Shown: piece by piece, positions 17,572-25,306 of the stretch | How positions within the stretch are numbered: the first letter of the stretch is position 1 | How the letters are laid out: every line of letters starts with the position of its first letter | Source: Lachnospiraceae bacterium | GTDB lineage: Bacteria; Bacillota; Clostridia; Lachnospirales; Lachnospiraceae | Assembly: GCA_017453065.1 (NCBI GenBank) | Contig: JAFTKW010000011.1 | Span: 1-64,000, forward strand | Direction: 5' to 3' | Length of the DNA stretch: 64,000 nucleotides | Position numbers and translations under genes: made by a program | The notes under the pieces: model-generated | The model's input: the letters and a program-made list of their open reading frames with translations, nothing else | What the model was told of the DNA's origin: nothing | Databases searched by the model: none

Positions 17572-18218
17572 AACTAAAAGATTACAAAGGCACAATTATC
17601 CTAACCTCCATCATCATCCTTCTTCCCATCCTAGTAGGACTTTATCTGTGGCCACAGCTTCCTGAGCAGATTGCCACACACTTTGATGCCAACAATCAGC
17701 CAAACGGATATAGCAGCAAAGAGTTTACCGTATTTGGGCTTCCACTCTTTATGCTGTTTGTTCATATCTTATGTCTGGCAGGAACCAAAGCAGATCCAAA
17801 GAGTGAAAACATTCACTCCAAGATGATTAATCTAGTGCTTTGGATTTGCCCTATTGTTTCTTTGATGATGGGTCTTGTCACCTATTCCTACGCTCTAGGC
17901 TACAATATAGATGTCTCCTCCATTGCTATGGCACTTGTGGGACTGATGTTTATCATCGTAGGCAACTACCTGCCAAAGAGCAAGCAGAGCTATACCATGG
18001 GCATCAAACTTCCATGGACCTTGGCTGACGAGGGCAACTGGAATCGCACGCATCGTATGGCAGGCTTCTTGTGGATGCTTTGTGGTATCATCACCATCAT
18101 CAGTATGCTTCTTCGAGTATATTGGACCGTTCCTGTAGTAATTGCAGTAGCAGTATTTGTTCCTACCATCTATTCTTATGTTCATTATTGTACACACAAA
18201 AACAGCAAAAAGAATTAG
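17568..18218 (+). CDS. SdpI/YhfL family membrane protein (DUF1648 + SdpI)
   Basis: A 216-residue membrane protein with about six hydrophobic segments. The N-terminal part contains YLWPQLPEQIATHFDANNQP, the DUF1648 signature, and the C-terminal part carries the SdpI signature GNYLPKSKQSYTMGIKLPWT and NWNRTHRMAGFLW. In Bacillus subtilis SdpI gives immunity to the SDP toxin and relays a signal to SdpR. No toxin gene (sdpC-like) is visible nearby, so this pair is probably one of the common orphan SdpR/SdpI modules. Confidence 0.9.
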   Translation: MKLKDYKGTIILTSIIILLPILVGLYLWPQLPEQIATHFDANNQPNGYSSKEFTVFGLPLFMLFVHILCLAGTKADPKSENIHSKMINLVLWICPIVSLMMGLVTYSYALGYNIDVSSIAMALVGLMFIIVGNYLPKSKQSYTMGIKLPWTLADEGNWNRTHRMAGFLWMLCGIITIISMLLRVYWTVPVVIAVAVFVPTIYSYVHYCTHKNSKKN

Positions 18219-18249
18219 AAGCATAATCATCCCAGATTGGGAACGTCCC

Positions 18250-18285
18250 AAGGACTAGCCACGTAAAGTTGCTAGTCCTTTTTCT
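18250..18285 (+). terminator. Terminator of the sdpRI-like operon
   Basis: AAGGACTAGC (18250-18259) and GCTAGTCCTT (18271-18280) form a 10-bp stem followed by TTTTCTG. It lies within the last codons of the converging ABC-F gene. Confidence 0.75.
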
Positions 18286-19799
18286 GTAAGTTCATAGATG
18301 ATATCGCACACTTCTTCCATGTATTTTCTATCATGCGAAATGCTGATAATTGCACCCGAAAACTCGGACAACATTTTCCGGATCACTGGCCCTGATAGTG
18401 GTGAAAAATTACGCGTTGGTTCATCTAATATCAATACATTAGTGCCAGACAGACTCATCTTAAGCAGCAAAACCTTTGCCTTTTGTCCACCAGACAGTTC
18501 TGCAATAGGTCTCTCCATCTCGTCAGCAGTGTATTTTAAGGCCCCAAGATAAGTTCGAATTCTGGTTATCTCCTCCTTGTCCCCTGTTGTATCCAAAAAA
18601 TCCACGGGAGTCTGTGTCAGATCCAAAACATCTTCATAATTCTGCGGAATATATTCTGCTCGAATATCTTTTCTTTCCAGCAGATCAGACGCTATTTTCT
18701 TTAATAGAGTGGTTTTGCCAATTCCATTGTGCCCTACTATACAAATTTTCTTACTGCCACGAACCGCCAACTTTATGTCCTTCGCCAGCACTCTTTTCCC
18801 ATCTGGAGTCAGCAATTCTTCCAGTTCGAACTCTATGACTGTTTTCCCTGCGGGAATGGCTAACTCGCTTCCTCCCAATTTGAAAAATATTGCTTCTTCT
18901 TGCTCTGGCATTTCCGTCATGTTTTCATCTTCTCTTTCAAAACGTCTTCCCATGGATTTGACAGAGTGCATCTTATCTTTGAGATTTTTAGCAACGCTTG
19001 GCGCCTGCCTGGAGCAGCTTGCCAATTGGTTTTGTACCTCTTGATATATCTTGGCGAATTTCTCATCACGAATTCTCTTTTCCCTGCGCTCGCTTTGGGC
19101 TTGCTGCAGCTGTCTCTCAAAATTGTGAAGTCGCTCCTCCACATACCGTCTGTAATCCATCTTCGCAACCGTGAATCTCGGCTCTGTCTTACGTTTAATC
19201 TGCTCCAAATGAATCACCATATTGGCGGTATTCTCAATCAGCATTTCATCATGAGAAATATAAAGAACAATGTATTCCCATTTATTAATGATGTCTTCCA
19301 AAAGCTCTAGGGTCTTAATATCAATATCATTCGATGGTTCGTCTAGCAAAAGAACTGTTGGTTTTTCCATCAAAATTCGCATTAGCTGAGCTTTGATCTT
19401 TTCTCCTCCTGACAGGGTTCCCATCTTTTGTTCACTGTAAAAGAAATCCACATCCAGATGGAATTCCTTTGCCATTTGCATCAAATCTTTAGGCGAATAA
19501 TCAAAGAAAAAGTCACTTTCTGCAAAGAATTCGTATATCGTAGTTTCCCTCTCTGTTGCCGGCAGTTCCTGCGGAAGGTAGCAAAGCTTCTCTTTTCCTA
19601 TGATACGCTCCCCTGTGCATTCCACATATTCTTCTGCCAACTCTGGGTTGTAAATCCACTTCATCAAAGTAGATTTACCATTTCCTTCTTCTCCAATTAT
19701 GACCGCCTTATCTCCGTAATTCAAAACGCAGGAAAAATCTTTCATGATTACCCGCAAATCTTTTTTATGTGTAATACTTAAATCTTTAATCTGTAACAT
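18255..19799 (-). CDS. ABC-F family ATPase, probable antibiotic-responsive ribosome protection protein
   Basis: A 514-residue protein with two ABC domains and no membrane segments. The start at MLQIKDLS has AAGGAGGTC three bases upstream. First domain: Walker A GEEGNGKST, LSGGEKIK, Walker B ending LLDEPSNDID. Second domain: GHNGIGKTT, LSGGQKAK, LILDEPTRNFSPLSG. Both Walker B tails depart from the canonical DEPTNHLD of housekeeping ABC-F proteins. The interdomain region (about 205-310) is highly charged. A transcription attenuator and a four-codon leader ORF precede the gene, the hallmark of ABC-F resistance genes induced by ribosome-targeting drugs. Drug range cannot be told. Confidence 0.85.
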   Translation of the reverse strand: MLQIKDLSITHKKDLRVIMKDFSCVLNYGDKAVIIGEEGNGKSTLMKWIYNPELAEEYVECTGERIIGKEKLCYLPQELPATERETTIYEFFAESDFFFDYSPKDLMQMAKEFHLDVDFFYSEQKMGTLSGGEKIKAQLMRILMEKPTVLLLDEPSNDIDIKTLELLEDIINKWEYIVLYISHDEMLIENTANMVIHLEQIKRKTEPRFTVAKMDYRRYVEERLHNFERQLQQAQSERREKRIRDEKFAKIYQEVQNQLASCSRQAPSVAKNLKDKMHSVKSMGRRFEREDENMTEMPEQEEAIFFKLGGSELAIPAGKTVIEFELEELLTPDGKRVLAKDIKLAVRGSKKICIVGHNGIGKTTLLKKIASDLLERKDIRAEYIPQNYEDVLDLTQTPVDFLDTTGDKEEITRIRTYLGALKYTADEMERPIAELSGGQKAKVLLLKMSLSGTNVLILDEPTRNFSPLSGPVIRKMLSEFSGAIISISHDRKYMEEVCDIIYELTEKGLATLRG

Positions 19800-19811
19800 A
19801 TAGACCTCCTT

Positions 19812-19846
19812 AAAAAAAGAGTCTGTTCGCATATCCGAACAGACTC
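19812..19846 (-). terminator. Attenuator terminator in the ABC-F leader
   Basis: On the minus strand GAGTCTGTTCG (19836-19846 complement) and CGAACAGACTC form a perfect 11-bp stem around GATATG, followed by seven T residues, directly before the Shine-Dalgarno of the ABC-F gene. A strong terminator in this place can only control readthrough into the gene. Confidence 0.9.
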
Positions 19847-20004
19847 ATACTCAAATAAAACCTATACGATTTACCTGTAAAACAAAACAAAATAACTTAG
19901 GTAAGATAGCAGGGTTCTAAATAAGCGGATAATCTAATTCGGCGTACGCAAACAAGCCTATCTTATAGGCTACTCTCAAAATTGTTTGCTTCATCCAAAT
20001 CAAA

Positions 20005-20019
20005 CTATCTGTTTATCAT
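20005..20019 (-). CDS. Four-codon leader ORF (MINR) upstream of the ABC-F gene
   Basis: ATG-ATA-AAC-AGA-TAG on the minus strand, preceded by AAGGTG five bases upstream (20025-20030). It lies in the leader RNA about 40 bases after the predicted start point and about 160 bases before the attenuator stem. Short leader ORFs of this kind let drug-stalled ribosomes alter leader folding in ABC-F resistance genes. Being so short, it could be chance, but the ribosome site is good. Confidence 0.55.
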   Translation of the reverse strand: MINR

Positions 20020-20064
20020 TTGCTCACCTTACACAATACTTGTGCCTTTCCCTAATCTATATTA

Positions 20065-20093
20065 ACTATACTCTAGCACCATATAAAAAGCAA
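20065..20093 (-). promoter_or_regulatory. Promoter of the ABC-F leader transcript
   Basis: On the minus strand, -35 TTGCTT (20088-20093), a 17-base spacer and -10 TATAGT (20065-20070). It gives a leader of about 260 bases. Besides the attenuator, the leader holds GCAAACA...TGTTTGC enclosing AGCCTAT/ATAGGCT, and a TTACCT/AGGTAA pair. No other gene lies in 19800-20126. Confidence 0.65.
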
Positions 20094-20126
20094 GAATAAC
20101 TCTTTCTAAGAAACAGTAGGCATCCG

Positions 20127-20804
20127 TTAATCTTCGATCAACCTTAATCCTGCCGTATCTGTAACAGGAAGGGAGAATACGATAGATTTCGCCTTGCTGT
20201 CTACACCTGCGTTCTCCATAATTGCCTTCATGATATCATTCTTCTGCTCTGTTTTGGCAACGATGAAGGTCATCTCCTTTTCAGCTGCCAAGGACACACC
20301 CATGAATTTCTCAGCCTCTTCCATGCCTGTTCCTTTGGCATGAATTACAGTTCCACCATATGCTCCAGCACTTCTTGCTGCTTCCATAACTAAATCTACA
20401 TATCCCTGGTCTGAAATAACCACTATCAATTCATGCGTTGTATCCTTCAAGGTTGATTCCTCCTCTTTCTTGAAATCCTCTTTTTCCAATAAAAACTGAA
20501 GTGTCTTTTTGCCACCGATACTGCTCAGTGGAACCACAAAAGCGATTCCTCCTCCAGGAGCATCAATCTGCAGTTTCTTTTGCAGTAGTTTCTTAGTCTC
20601 AAACCAGGATTCTTCTTCCTGAAGTGAAAAAATAACTGCCTTTTCCGCACTGTCCAATCCCAAATAGTCCATAACTTCACTAGATGCAGTTCCTGCTCCC
20701 AAGGTTACGAATAGGACTGTTCTTCCTGTTTCGTTGTACAGGTCTATATATTTTTTAGCAATTTTTCTATCCACGATTGTGGTCATCCAATATAAACTTC
20801 CCAT
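20127..20804 (-). CDS. Tandem PII-like signalling protein, partner of the DUF1538 transporter
   Basis: A 225-residue soluble protein that appears to consist of two PII-like units. The second (about 120-225) runs from HELIVVISDQGYVDLVMEAA through AYGGTVIHAKGTG to SIVFSLPVTDTAG, the order of strands and the T-loop region seen in PII proteins. The first half shows weaker counterparts (VLFVTLGAGTASSEVMDYLG, AVIFSLQEEE). PII proteins sense nucleotides or 2-oxoglutarate and plug partner transporters. The adjoining upstream gene is a DUF1538 membrane protein 61 bases away, so this is its likely regulator. GAGG precedes the ATG. Confidence 0.75.
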   Translation of the reverse strand: MGSLYWMTTIVDRKIAKKYIDLYNETGRTVLFVTLGAGTASSEVMDYLGLDSAEKAVIFSLQEEESWFETKKLLQKKLQIDAPGGGIAFVVPLSSIGGKKTLQFLLEKEDFKKEEESTLKDTTHELIVVISDQGYVDLVMEAARSAGAYGGTVIHAKGTGMEEAEKFMGVSLAAEKEMTFIVAKTEQKNDIMKAIMENAGVDSKAKSIVFSLPVTDTAGLRLIED

Positions 20805-20865
20805 TTTGTCCTCATTTCTTGTATGTTGCTCATGTAGTTTAAGCTAGCTTGCTACAAAACAAATA

Positions 20866-22395
20866 CTACAGTTCGATGATCTCCATGTCGTCTGCTGTCT
20901 GTGGAGTTTCTGCCTGAACTGCTTTCTTGTGAAGCTTGTTCTCTTTGAGTTTAAATATCATACCCATGATCTGAATAGTAATCAGAGGGGTCATTGCTAC
21001 CATTGCCACGATTCCGAATGCATCTGTTATTAGGTTACCTCCTATAGCAACACAGGCTCCCATAGCAAAAGGAAGCAGGAAGGTTGCTGTCATAGGACCA
21101 GATGCAACTCCACCAGAGTCAAATGCAATCGCGGTAAATAATTTAGGTACGAAGAATGACAACACTAATGCAATAAAATATCCCGGAATTAAGAACCACA
21201 TAATAGAGATACCTGTCAGCACTCTAATCATCGCCAGTCCAACAGATGCTGCTACACCGATAGACAAGCTAGTTCCCATCGCTTTCGCTGAAATCGCGCC
21301 AGAGGTGAGTTCCTCTACCTGCTTCGTTAAAACAAACACAGCAGGCTCTGCTTTAACAATAAAGTAACCGATGATGATACCGATTGGAACAATAATCCAT
21401 GCATAAGGCAGCGCCGCAATAGTCTGGCCCAAGTAATTACCCGCTGGCATAAATCCGATGTTTGCTCCTGTAAGGAACAATACCAGACCAACATATGTAT
21501 AAATCAAACCAATACCAATCTTAATTAGGCTCTTCTTGTTGATATCTCTTGTGACTAACTGAAATACCAAAAAGATTAAGATAATAGGCAACAGAGATAC
21601 TGCCATCTCTTCTATATAAGTAGGAAGGCCCTGTGAGAAAAGTCTCCACAAATCTACCGTATTGTCAATCACTGGAATGCTCTCTGATACCGCTTCCGCA
21701 GAACCTGGATTAAACAAAAGGCCCAAAATCAAAACTGCCAAAATAGGGCCGATGGAGCATAGCGCCACCAGACCGAAACTATCGTTAGAGGCATGTTTGT
21801 CGCTTCGAATTGCAGATACACCAATACCAAATGCCATGATAAATGGTACAGTCATTGGTCCAGTTGTAACTCCGCCAGAGTCAAATGCAATCGCCAAAAA
21901 GTCACCAGGAACAAATGCTGCCAACGCAAAAACAATCACATAGAAAAATACTAACAGATAGGACAATGGAATTCCAAGAAGCATACGAAGCAGTGCTACT
22001 ACCAAAAATGCTCCTACACCAATTGCAACTGCCATAATCAACACCATGTTTGGAATAGAAGGCACCTGCTCAGCCAGCACCTGAAGGTCTGGTTCAGAAA
22101 TGGTGATCACCAATCCCATAACAAAACTTATCAGGATAATGATAGGTACCTTTTTGGTCTTGGTCATAATAGTACCTACTCGCTCACCCATAGGTGTCAT
22201 GGACATCTCAACGCCTACGTTAAAGAAAATCATTCCCACAGTCAAAAGAAATGCTCCCACTAAGAATGTCAAAAGTATACTAGGTGGTATGGGGGCTATA
22301 GAAAAACACAGCAAAAGAACGATAGCCAAAATAGGCAATACCGCTTTGAGAGTTTCTGATAATTTTTCTTTGATTTTAGTGTGTGTGAATCGCAA
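20866..22395 (-). CDS. DUF1538 integral membrane protein (putative transporter)
   Basis: A 509-residue polytopic protein built from two related halves. Each half carries the same signature, FDSGGVTTGPMTVPF (near 172) and FDSGGVASGPMTATF (near 426), a sign of internal duplication as in many transporters. DUF1538 proteins are uncharacterised to my knowledge, and are commonly paired with PII-like genes, as here. The charged C-terminal tail (about 475-509) is cytoplasmic and could contact the PII-like partner. The start is a TTG at 22395 with AAAGGTG rather far upstream, so a slightly different start is possible. Confidence 0.85.
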   Translation of the reverse strand: MRFTHTKIKEKLSETLKAVLPILAIVLLLCFSIAPIPPSILLTFLVGAFLLTVGMIFFNVGVEMSMTPMGERVGTIMTKTKKVPIIILISFVMGLVITISEPDLQVLAEQVPSIPNMVLIMAVAIGVGAFLVVALLRMLLGIPLSYLLVFFYVIVFALAAFVPGDFLAIAFDSGGVTTGPMTVPFIMAFGIGVSAIRSDKHASNDSFGLVALCSIGPILAVLILGLLFNPGSAEAVSESIPVIDNTVDLWRLFSQGLPTYIEEMAVSLLPIILIFLVFQLVTRDINKKSLIKIGIGLIYTYVGLVLFLTGANIGFMPAGNYLGQTIAALPYAWIIVPIGIIIGYFIVKAEPAVFVLTKQVEELTSGAISAKAMGTSLSIGVAASVGLAMIRVLTGISIMWFLIPGYFIALVLSFFVPKLFTAIAFDSGGVASGPMTATFLLPFAMGACVAIGGNLITDAFGIVAMVAMTPLITIQIMGMIFKLKENKLHKKAVQAETPQTADDMEIIEL

Positions 22396-22498
22396 TTTTA
22401 GTCCGTCACCTTTCTATTAGTCTTACTTTATTAGTGTAACATGTGAAATCATCATTTCCAAGTGAAGAAATTATTAAATTTTGCTATTTTTACGCCTT

Positions 22499-23056
22499 TT
22501 ATTGCTTTGTTCTTTCTATCAGTTTCTTATATATATTTTCCACCATCCAAGATTCCTTGGATGCGGCAAGTGCTTCCTCGAAGGTAAACCATCTGACAGC
22601 CTGATTTTCTTCTTTGTTTACCACTAAGTCTTCGCTCTCATCTGCTTGAGCAAGGAAAGTGATATTCATGTGCAGATGGCTTGGCACATACTGACCGCGT
22701 TTGATATGCCCATTCACGGTGAGCACCTCAAGACTCATAATATCTTCGCTCAGAATTTTTCCGTGTGTGACTCCAGTTTCTTCCTGTAATTCACGCAGTG
22801 CAACCTGGCACAAGTCTTCAATTCCATCCGCGTGCCCACCAATCCACGCCCATGAATCGTATATGTTATGATATGCCATCAGCGTCTTGGTTCGCTCCTT
22901 GTTCACCGTCCAAATAGAGGTAGTGAAGTGGGCAACCAAGTTGGTTCTATCCAGATAGTCATCGTTGCCCTCTATAAACTGAATCATCACTTCTTTGTCG
23001 CGCATTTCCTGCTCATTCACAGGAACGTAGTTCTTGATTTTGTCCAATAAGCTCAC
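22499..23056 (-). CDS. NUDIX hydrolase
   Basis: A 185-residue protein with a complete Nudix box, GHADGIEDLCQVALRELQEE followed by TGV (about 76-98), which binds the divalent metal used to hydrolyse nucleoside diphosphate derivatives. The substrate is unknown. The start is a GTG at 23056 with AGGAGA seven bases upstream. It lies 11 bases after the GNAT gene on the same strand, so the two are likely co-transcribed. Confidence 0.92.
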   Translation of the reverse strand: MSLLDKIKNYVPVNEQEMRDKEVMIQFIEGNDDYLDRTNLVAHFTTSIWTVNKERTKTLMAYHNIYDSWAWIGGHADGIEDLCQVALRELQEETGVTHGKILSEDIMSLEVLTVNGHIKRGQYVPSHLHMNITFLAQADESEDLVVNKEENQAVRWFTFEEALAASKESWMVENIYKKLIERTKQ

Positions 23057-23067
23057 AGTTCTTTCTC

Positions 23068-23631
23068 CTACTTTGTCCTCTGAAAATACTCATCTGCCAG
23101 CAATCCATACATGCAGGCATCTACAATTCCTTGATTGCTCCAGTCTGCCTTTCGCAAGGTTCCCTCGTATGTAAGGCCACACTTTTTCATCACATTTCCC
23201 GAATTTGGATTGTTGGGATCGTGTTGTGATTCAATGCGCCCTGCTTTTACTTCCTTAAAAAAGAAAGGAATGATTCTGGCAAAGGCCTCACTGGTATATC
23301 CCTGATGCCACCACTTGCTCCCTATACAATAGCCGATATGAATCTTGTCTGTTCGATCATCCATATCCACTACAGAGATCGTTCCGATTGGCTCTCCTAA
23401 TTCTTTCAGCTCTATTGCCCACTGATAAAAGGTAGGGGCATCATAGCATTCCAACCAGTTTTTTAACACTCTATCGGTTACCGAGATATCTTTATGAGTC
23501 GGCCAGCGCAGGTACTTGGTCACCTGCTCGTCACTAGTCCAGTTTCGAAATGCGGGCTCTATATCTCCTATTGTAAATGGTCGCAACATAAGTCTGTCTG
23601 TTTCTAGACGTATCGTTCCTTTATGTTCCAT
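23068..23631 (-). CDS. GNAT family N-acetyltransferase (RimJ/RimL-like)
   Basis: A 187-residue acetyltransferase. It opens with LETDRLMLRPFTIGDIEPAF, typical of the RimJ/RimL branch; the acetyl-CoA pocket lies around IGYCIGSKWWHQGYTSEA (about 97-114). N-x-x-S-G-N-V-x-K-K near 140-155 is the usual C-terminal signature of this branch. The acceptor, a protein N-terminus or small amine, is unknown. AAGGAG precedes the ATG, and the NUDIX gene follows closely. Confidence 0.9.
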   Translation of the reverse strand: MEHKGTIRLETDRLMLRPFTIGDIEPAFRNWTSDEQVTKYLRWPTHKDISVTDRVLKNWLECYDAPTFYQWAIELKELGEPIGTISVVDMDDRTDKIHIGYCIGSKWWHQGYTSEAFARIIPFFFKEVKAGRIESQHDPNNPNSGNVMKKCGLTYEGTLRKADWSNQGIVDACMYGLLADEYFQRTK

Positions 23632-23714
23632 ATTTTATCTCCTTGCTTTGCATCATTTTCAGTGTATGGTATAACAATCTGTAAGTCAAGAAAACCTCTT
23701 TACGACGTCTGTCT

Positions 23715-25046
23715 CTAGAACATGATGTTCTTTGGTGTTCTAGGATATGCGATAACATCGCGAATGTTTTCCACTCCTGTAATATAGCGTAGCATGCGCT
23801 CCACGCCCAAGCCAAAACCACTGTGCATGCAGCTACCAAATCTACGCAGGTCGCAATACCAGTCGTAGTCTTCTTGCTTAAGTCCGCACTCATCGATACG
23901 TCTTTGTAGCACTTCTAGTCTATCTTCTCGTTGGCTAGCCCCTACGATCTCTCCTAGTTTTGGGAAAAGCAAATCTGTAGCCGCCACGGTTTTGCCATCA
24001 TCGTTTAGGTACATATAGAATGCTTTTTGCTCCTTTGGATAATCTGTCACAAACACTGGCTTTCCAAATACTACGCCTGCCAGATAACGCTCATGCTCTG
24101 TCTGGATAGGTGTTTCGAAGGATGCCGGAATCTGGAAGTCCTGGCCAGACTCCATCAAAATTTTGACTGCATCATGGTAGCTGATCTTTGCAAAATCTGT
24201 GCTAACCACTTGCTCCAATTTGTCTATCAAACCAGGCTCAATAAAACGCTCGAAAAACTCAAGTTCCTCTCTTGCCTCCTCTAAGCATGTACGAATGATG
24301 TGCTTGCACAGCGCTTCGATCACTTCCATAAGTCCCTGCAAATCACAAAACGCAATCTCCGGTTCTACCTGCCAAAATTCTGCGGCATGCCTTGTAGTGT
24401 TGGAGTCCTCTGCACGAAAGCTTGGCCCAAAAGCATACACCTTTCGTAGGGCCTGAGCAAATGGCTCCACATGCAGCTGACCAGTAACTGTCAAATAGGT
24501 TTCTTTTCCAAAAAACTCTTCTGTCTTAAGGCGAAATACTTCCCCTGCCCCCTCTCCATCGCAAGAAGTCATAAATGGTGTATGTATCTGCGTGAATCCT
24601 TCCTTGTACAGATAGTCTGTAATAGCATGCGTAACAACGGAGCGCATACGAAAGATTGCTGCAAATAAGTTGGTTCTTGGTCTGAGATGAGGAATCGTGC
24701 GCAGATACTCGTTGCTGTGTCTCTTCTTTTGAAGTGGGTAATCCGCACCTGCATCGCCTTGTACACTTATTTCCTCCGCTACTACCTCAAAAGGCTGTTT
24801 GGCATCTGGTGTAAGTTTCAAGCTTCCTCTTACCATCAGGCAGGCCCCAACTCCAAAGGATAGATCTAGCTTTTTACTACCTTCCATTACAATCTGGATG
24901 TTTTTCATACATGTGCCATCACTGATCTCCACAAAGCCAATCTCTTTTCCCTCGCGCTTGGTCTTAACCCAGCCACTAACGACCACGCTTTGACCATCCA
25001 TTTCCTCATAGCCCTGATAGAATTCCTTTACTGTTAATAGTTTCAT
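23715..25046 (-). CDS. asnS: Asparaginyl-tRNA synthetase
   Basis: A 443-residue class II synthetase that charges tRNA-Asn. An N-terminal OB-fold anticodon-binding domain (about 15-100, VVVSGWVKTKREGKEIGFVEI) is followed by the catalytic domain with motif 2 near SFRAEDSNTTRHAAEFWQVE and motif 3 SGFGLGVERMLRYITG. The start at MKLLTVKE has AGGAGGTT upstream; an in-frame extension to 25091 would enter the terminator. Instead of a T-box, the leader encodes a short peptide with four consecutive Asn codons and alternative hairpins (25085-25245), a plausible attenuation control by Asn-tRNA supply. Confidence 0.96.
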   Translation of the reverse strand: MKLLTVKEFYQGYEEMDGQSVVVSGWVKTKREGKEIGFVEISDGTCMKNIQIVMEGSKKLDLSFGVGACLMVRGSLKLTPDAKQPFEVVAEEISVQGDAGADYPLQKKRHSNEYLRTIPHLRPRTNLFAAIFRMRSVVTHAITDYLYKEGFTQIHTPFMTSCDGEGAGEVFRLKTEEFFGKETYLTVTGQLHVEPFAQALRKVYAFGPSFRAEDSNTTRHAAEFWQVEPEIAFCDLQGLMEVIEALCKHIIRTCLEEAREELEFFERFIEPGLIDKLEQVVSTDFAKISYHDAVKILMESGQDFQIPASFETPIQTEHERYLAGVVFGKPVFVTDYPKEQKAFYMYLNDDGKTVAATDLLFPKLGEIVGASQREDRLEVLQRRIDECGLKQEDYDWYCDLRRFGSCMHSGFGLGVERMLRYITGVENIRDVIAYPRTPKNIMF

Positions 25047-25079
25047 AATAAACCTCCTAAGAATTAGTATTTTTAAAAA

Positions 25080-25127
25080 CAAAAAGACCACATTCCTTTG
25101 AAAAAATAATTCAAAAAAATGTGGTCT
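25080..25127 (-). terminator. Attenuator terminator of asnS
   Basis: On the minus strand AGACCACATT (25118-25127) pairs with AATGTGGTCT (25085-25094) across an A/T-rich loop, followed by TTTTTGTTTTT. It stands between the leader peptide and the asnS start, 34 bases before the ATG. Confidence 0.9.
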
Positions 25128-25201
25128 ATTCTTTATATTCAGAATTTAAACCACAGCCGAAAGGCATCTGCCAATCGCTGTGGTTAGCAATTGACGATGC
25201 C
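25085..25201 (-). promoter_or_regulatory. Mutually exclusive hairpins of the asnS leader
   Basis: Minus-strand segments in order: (1) GGCATC (25196-25201, starting at the last base of the leader stop codon) plus AATTGC (25187-25192); (2) AACCACAGC (25177-25185) continuing to GCGATT (25173-25178) and GATGCC (25163-25168); (3) GCTGTGGTTT (25148-25157); (4) AGACCACATT; (5) AATGTGGTCT. Segment 2 can pair with 1 or with 3; segment 3 can pair with 2 or with 4; segment 4 can pair with 3 or with 5. Pairing 1:2 frees 3 to block the 4:5 terminator. This is read directly from complementarity. Confidence 0.8.
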
Positions 25202-25245
25202 TAGATATTATTATTATTCATGACTACCGCAATGTAAGTTTTCAT
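25201..25245 (-). CDS. asnS leader peptide (14 residues, four consecutive Asn)
   Basis: The ORF reads MKTYIAVVMNNNNI, with four AAT Asn codons just before the stop. AGAGG lies nine bases upstream of the ATG. The stop codon abuts the first hairpin segment. A ribosome stalled on the Asn codons would leave that segment free, while one reaching the stop would cover it, which fits control by charged tRNA-Asn. Too short for normal gene calling. Confidence 0.8.
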   Translation of the reverse strand: MKTYIAVVMNNNNI

Positions 25246-25277
25246 TCTGAAATAACCTCTTGTTTTTATTTTGACCT

Positions 25278-25306
25278 AATTTAGCACAGGTTTGAGAACT
25301 TGTCAA
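25278..25306 (-). promoter_or_regulatory. Promoter of the asnS leader transcript
   Basis: On the minus strand, a perfect -35 TTGACA (25301-25306), a 17-base spacer and -10 TAAATT (25278-25283). The start point would be near 25271, 26 bases before the leader peptide ATG. The -35 overlaps the stop codon of the upstream nuclease gene. Confidence 0.8.

Noticed and set aside
17302-18218. Complete sdp killing-factor locus
   Set aside because: Only regulator and immunity-like genes are present; no sdpA, sdpB or sdpC-like gene lies within reach.
25047-25270. T-box riboswitch upstream of asnS
   Set aside because: No AGGGTGGNACCGCG-type T-box sequence or specifier stem is visible; the leader is explained by a peptide ORF and alternative hairpins.
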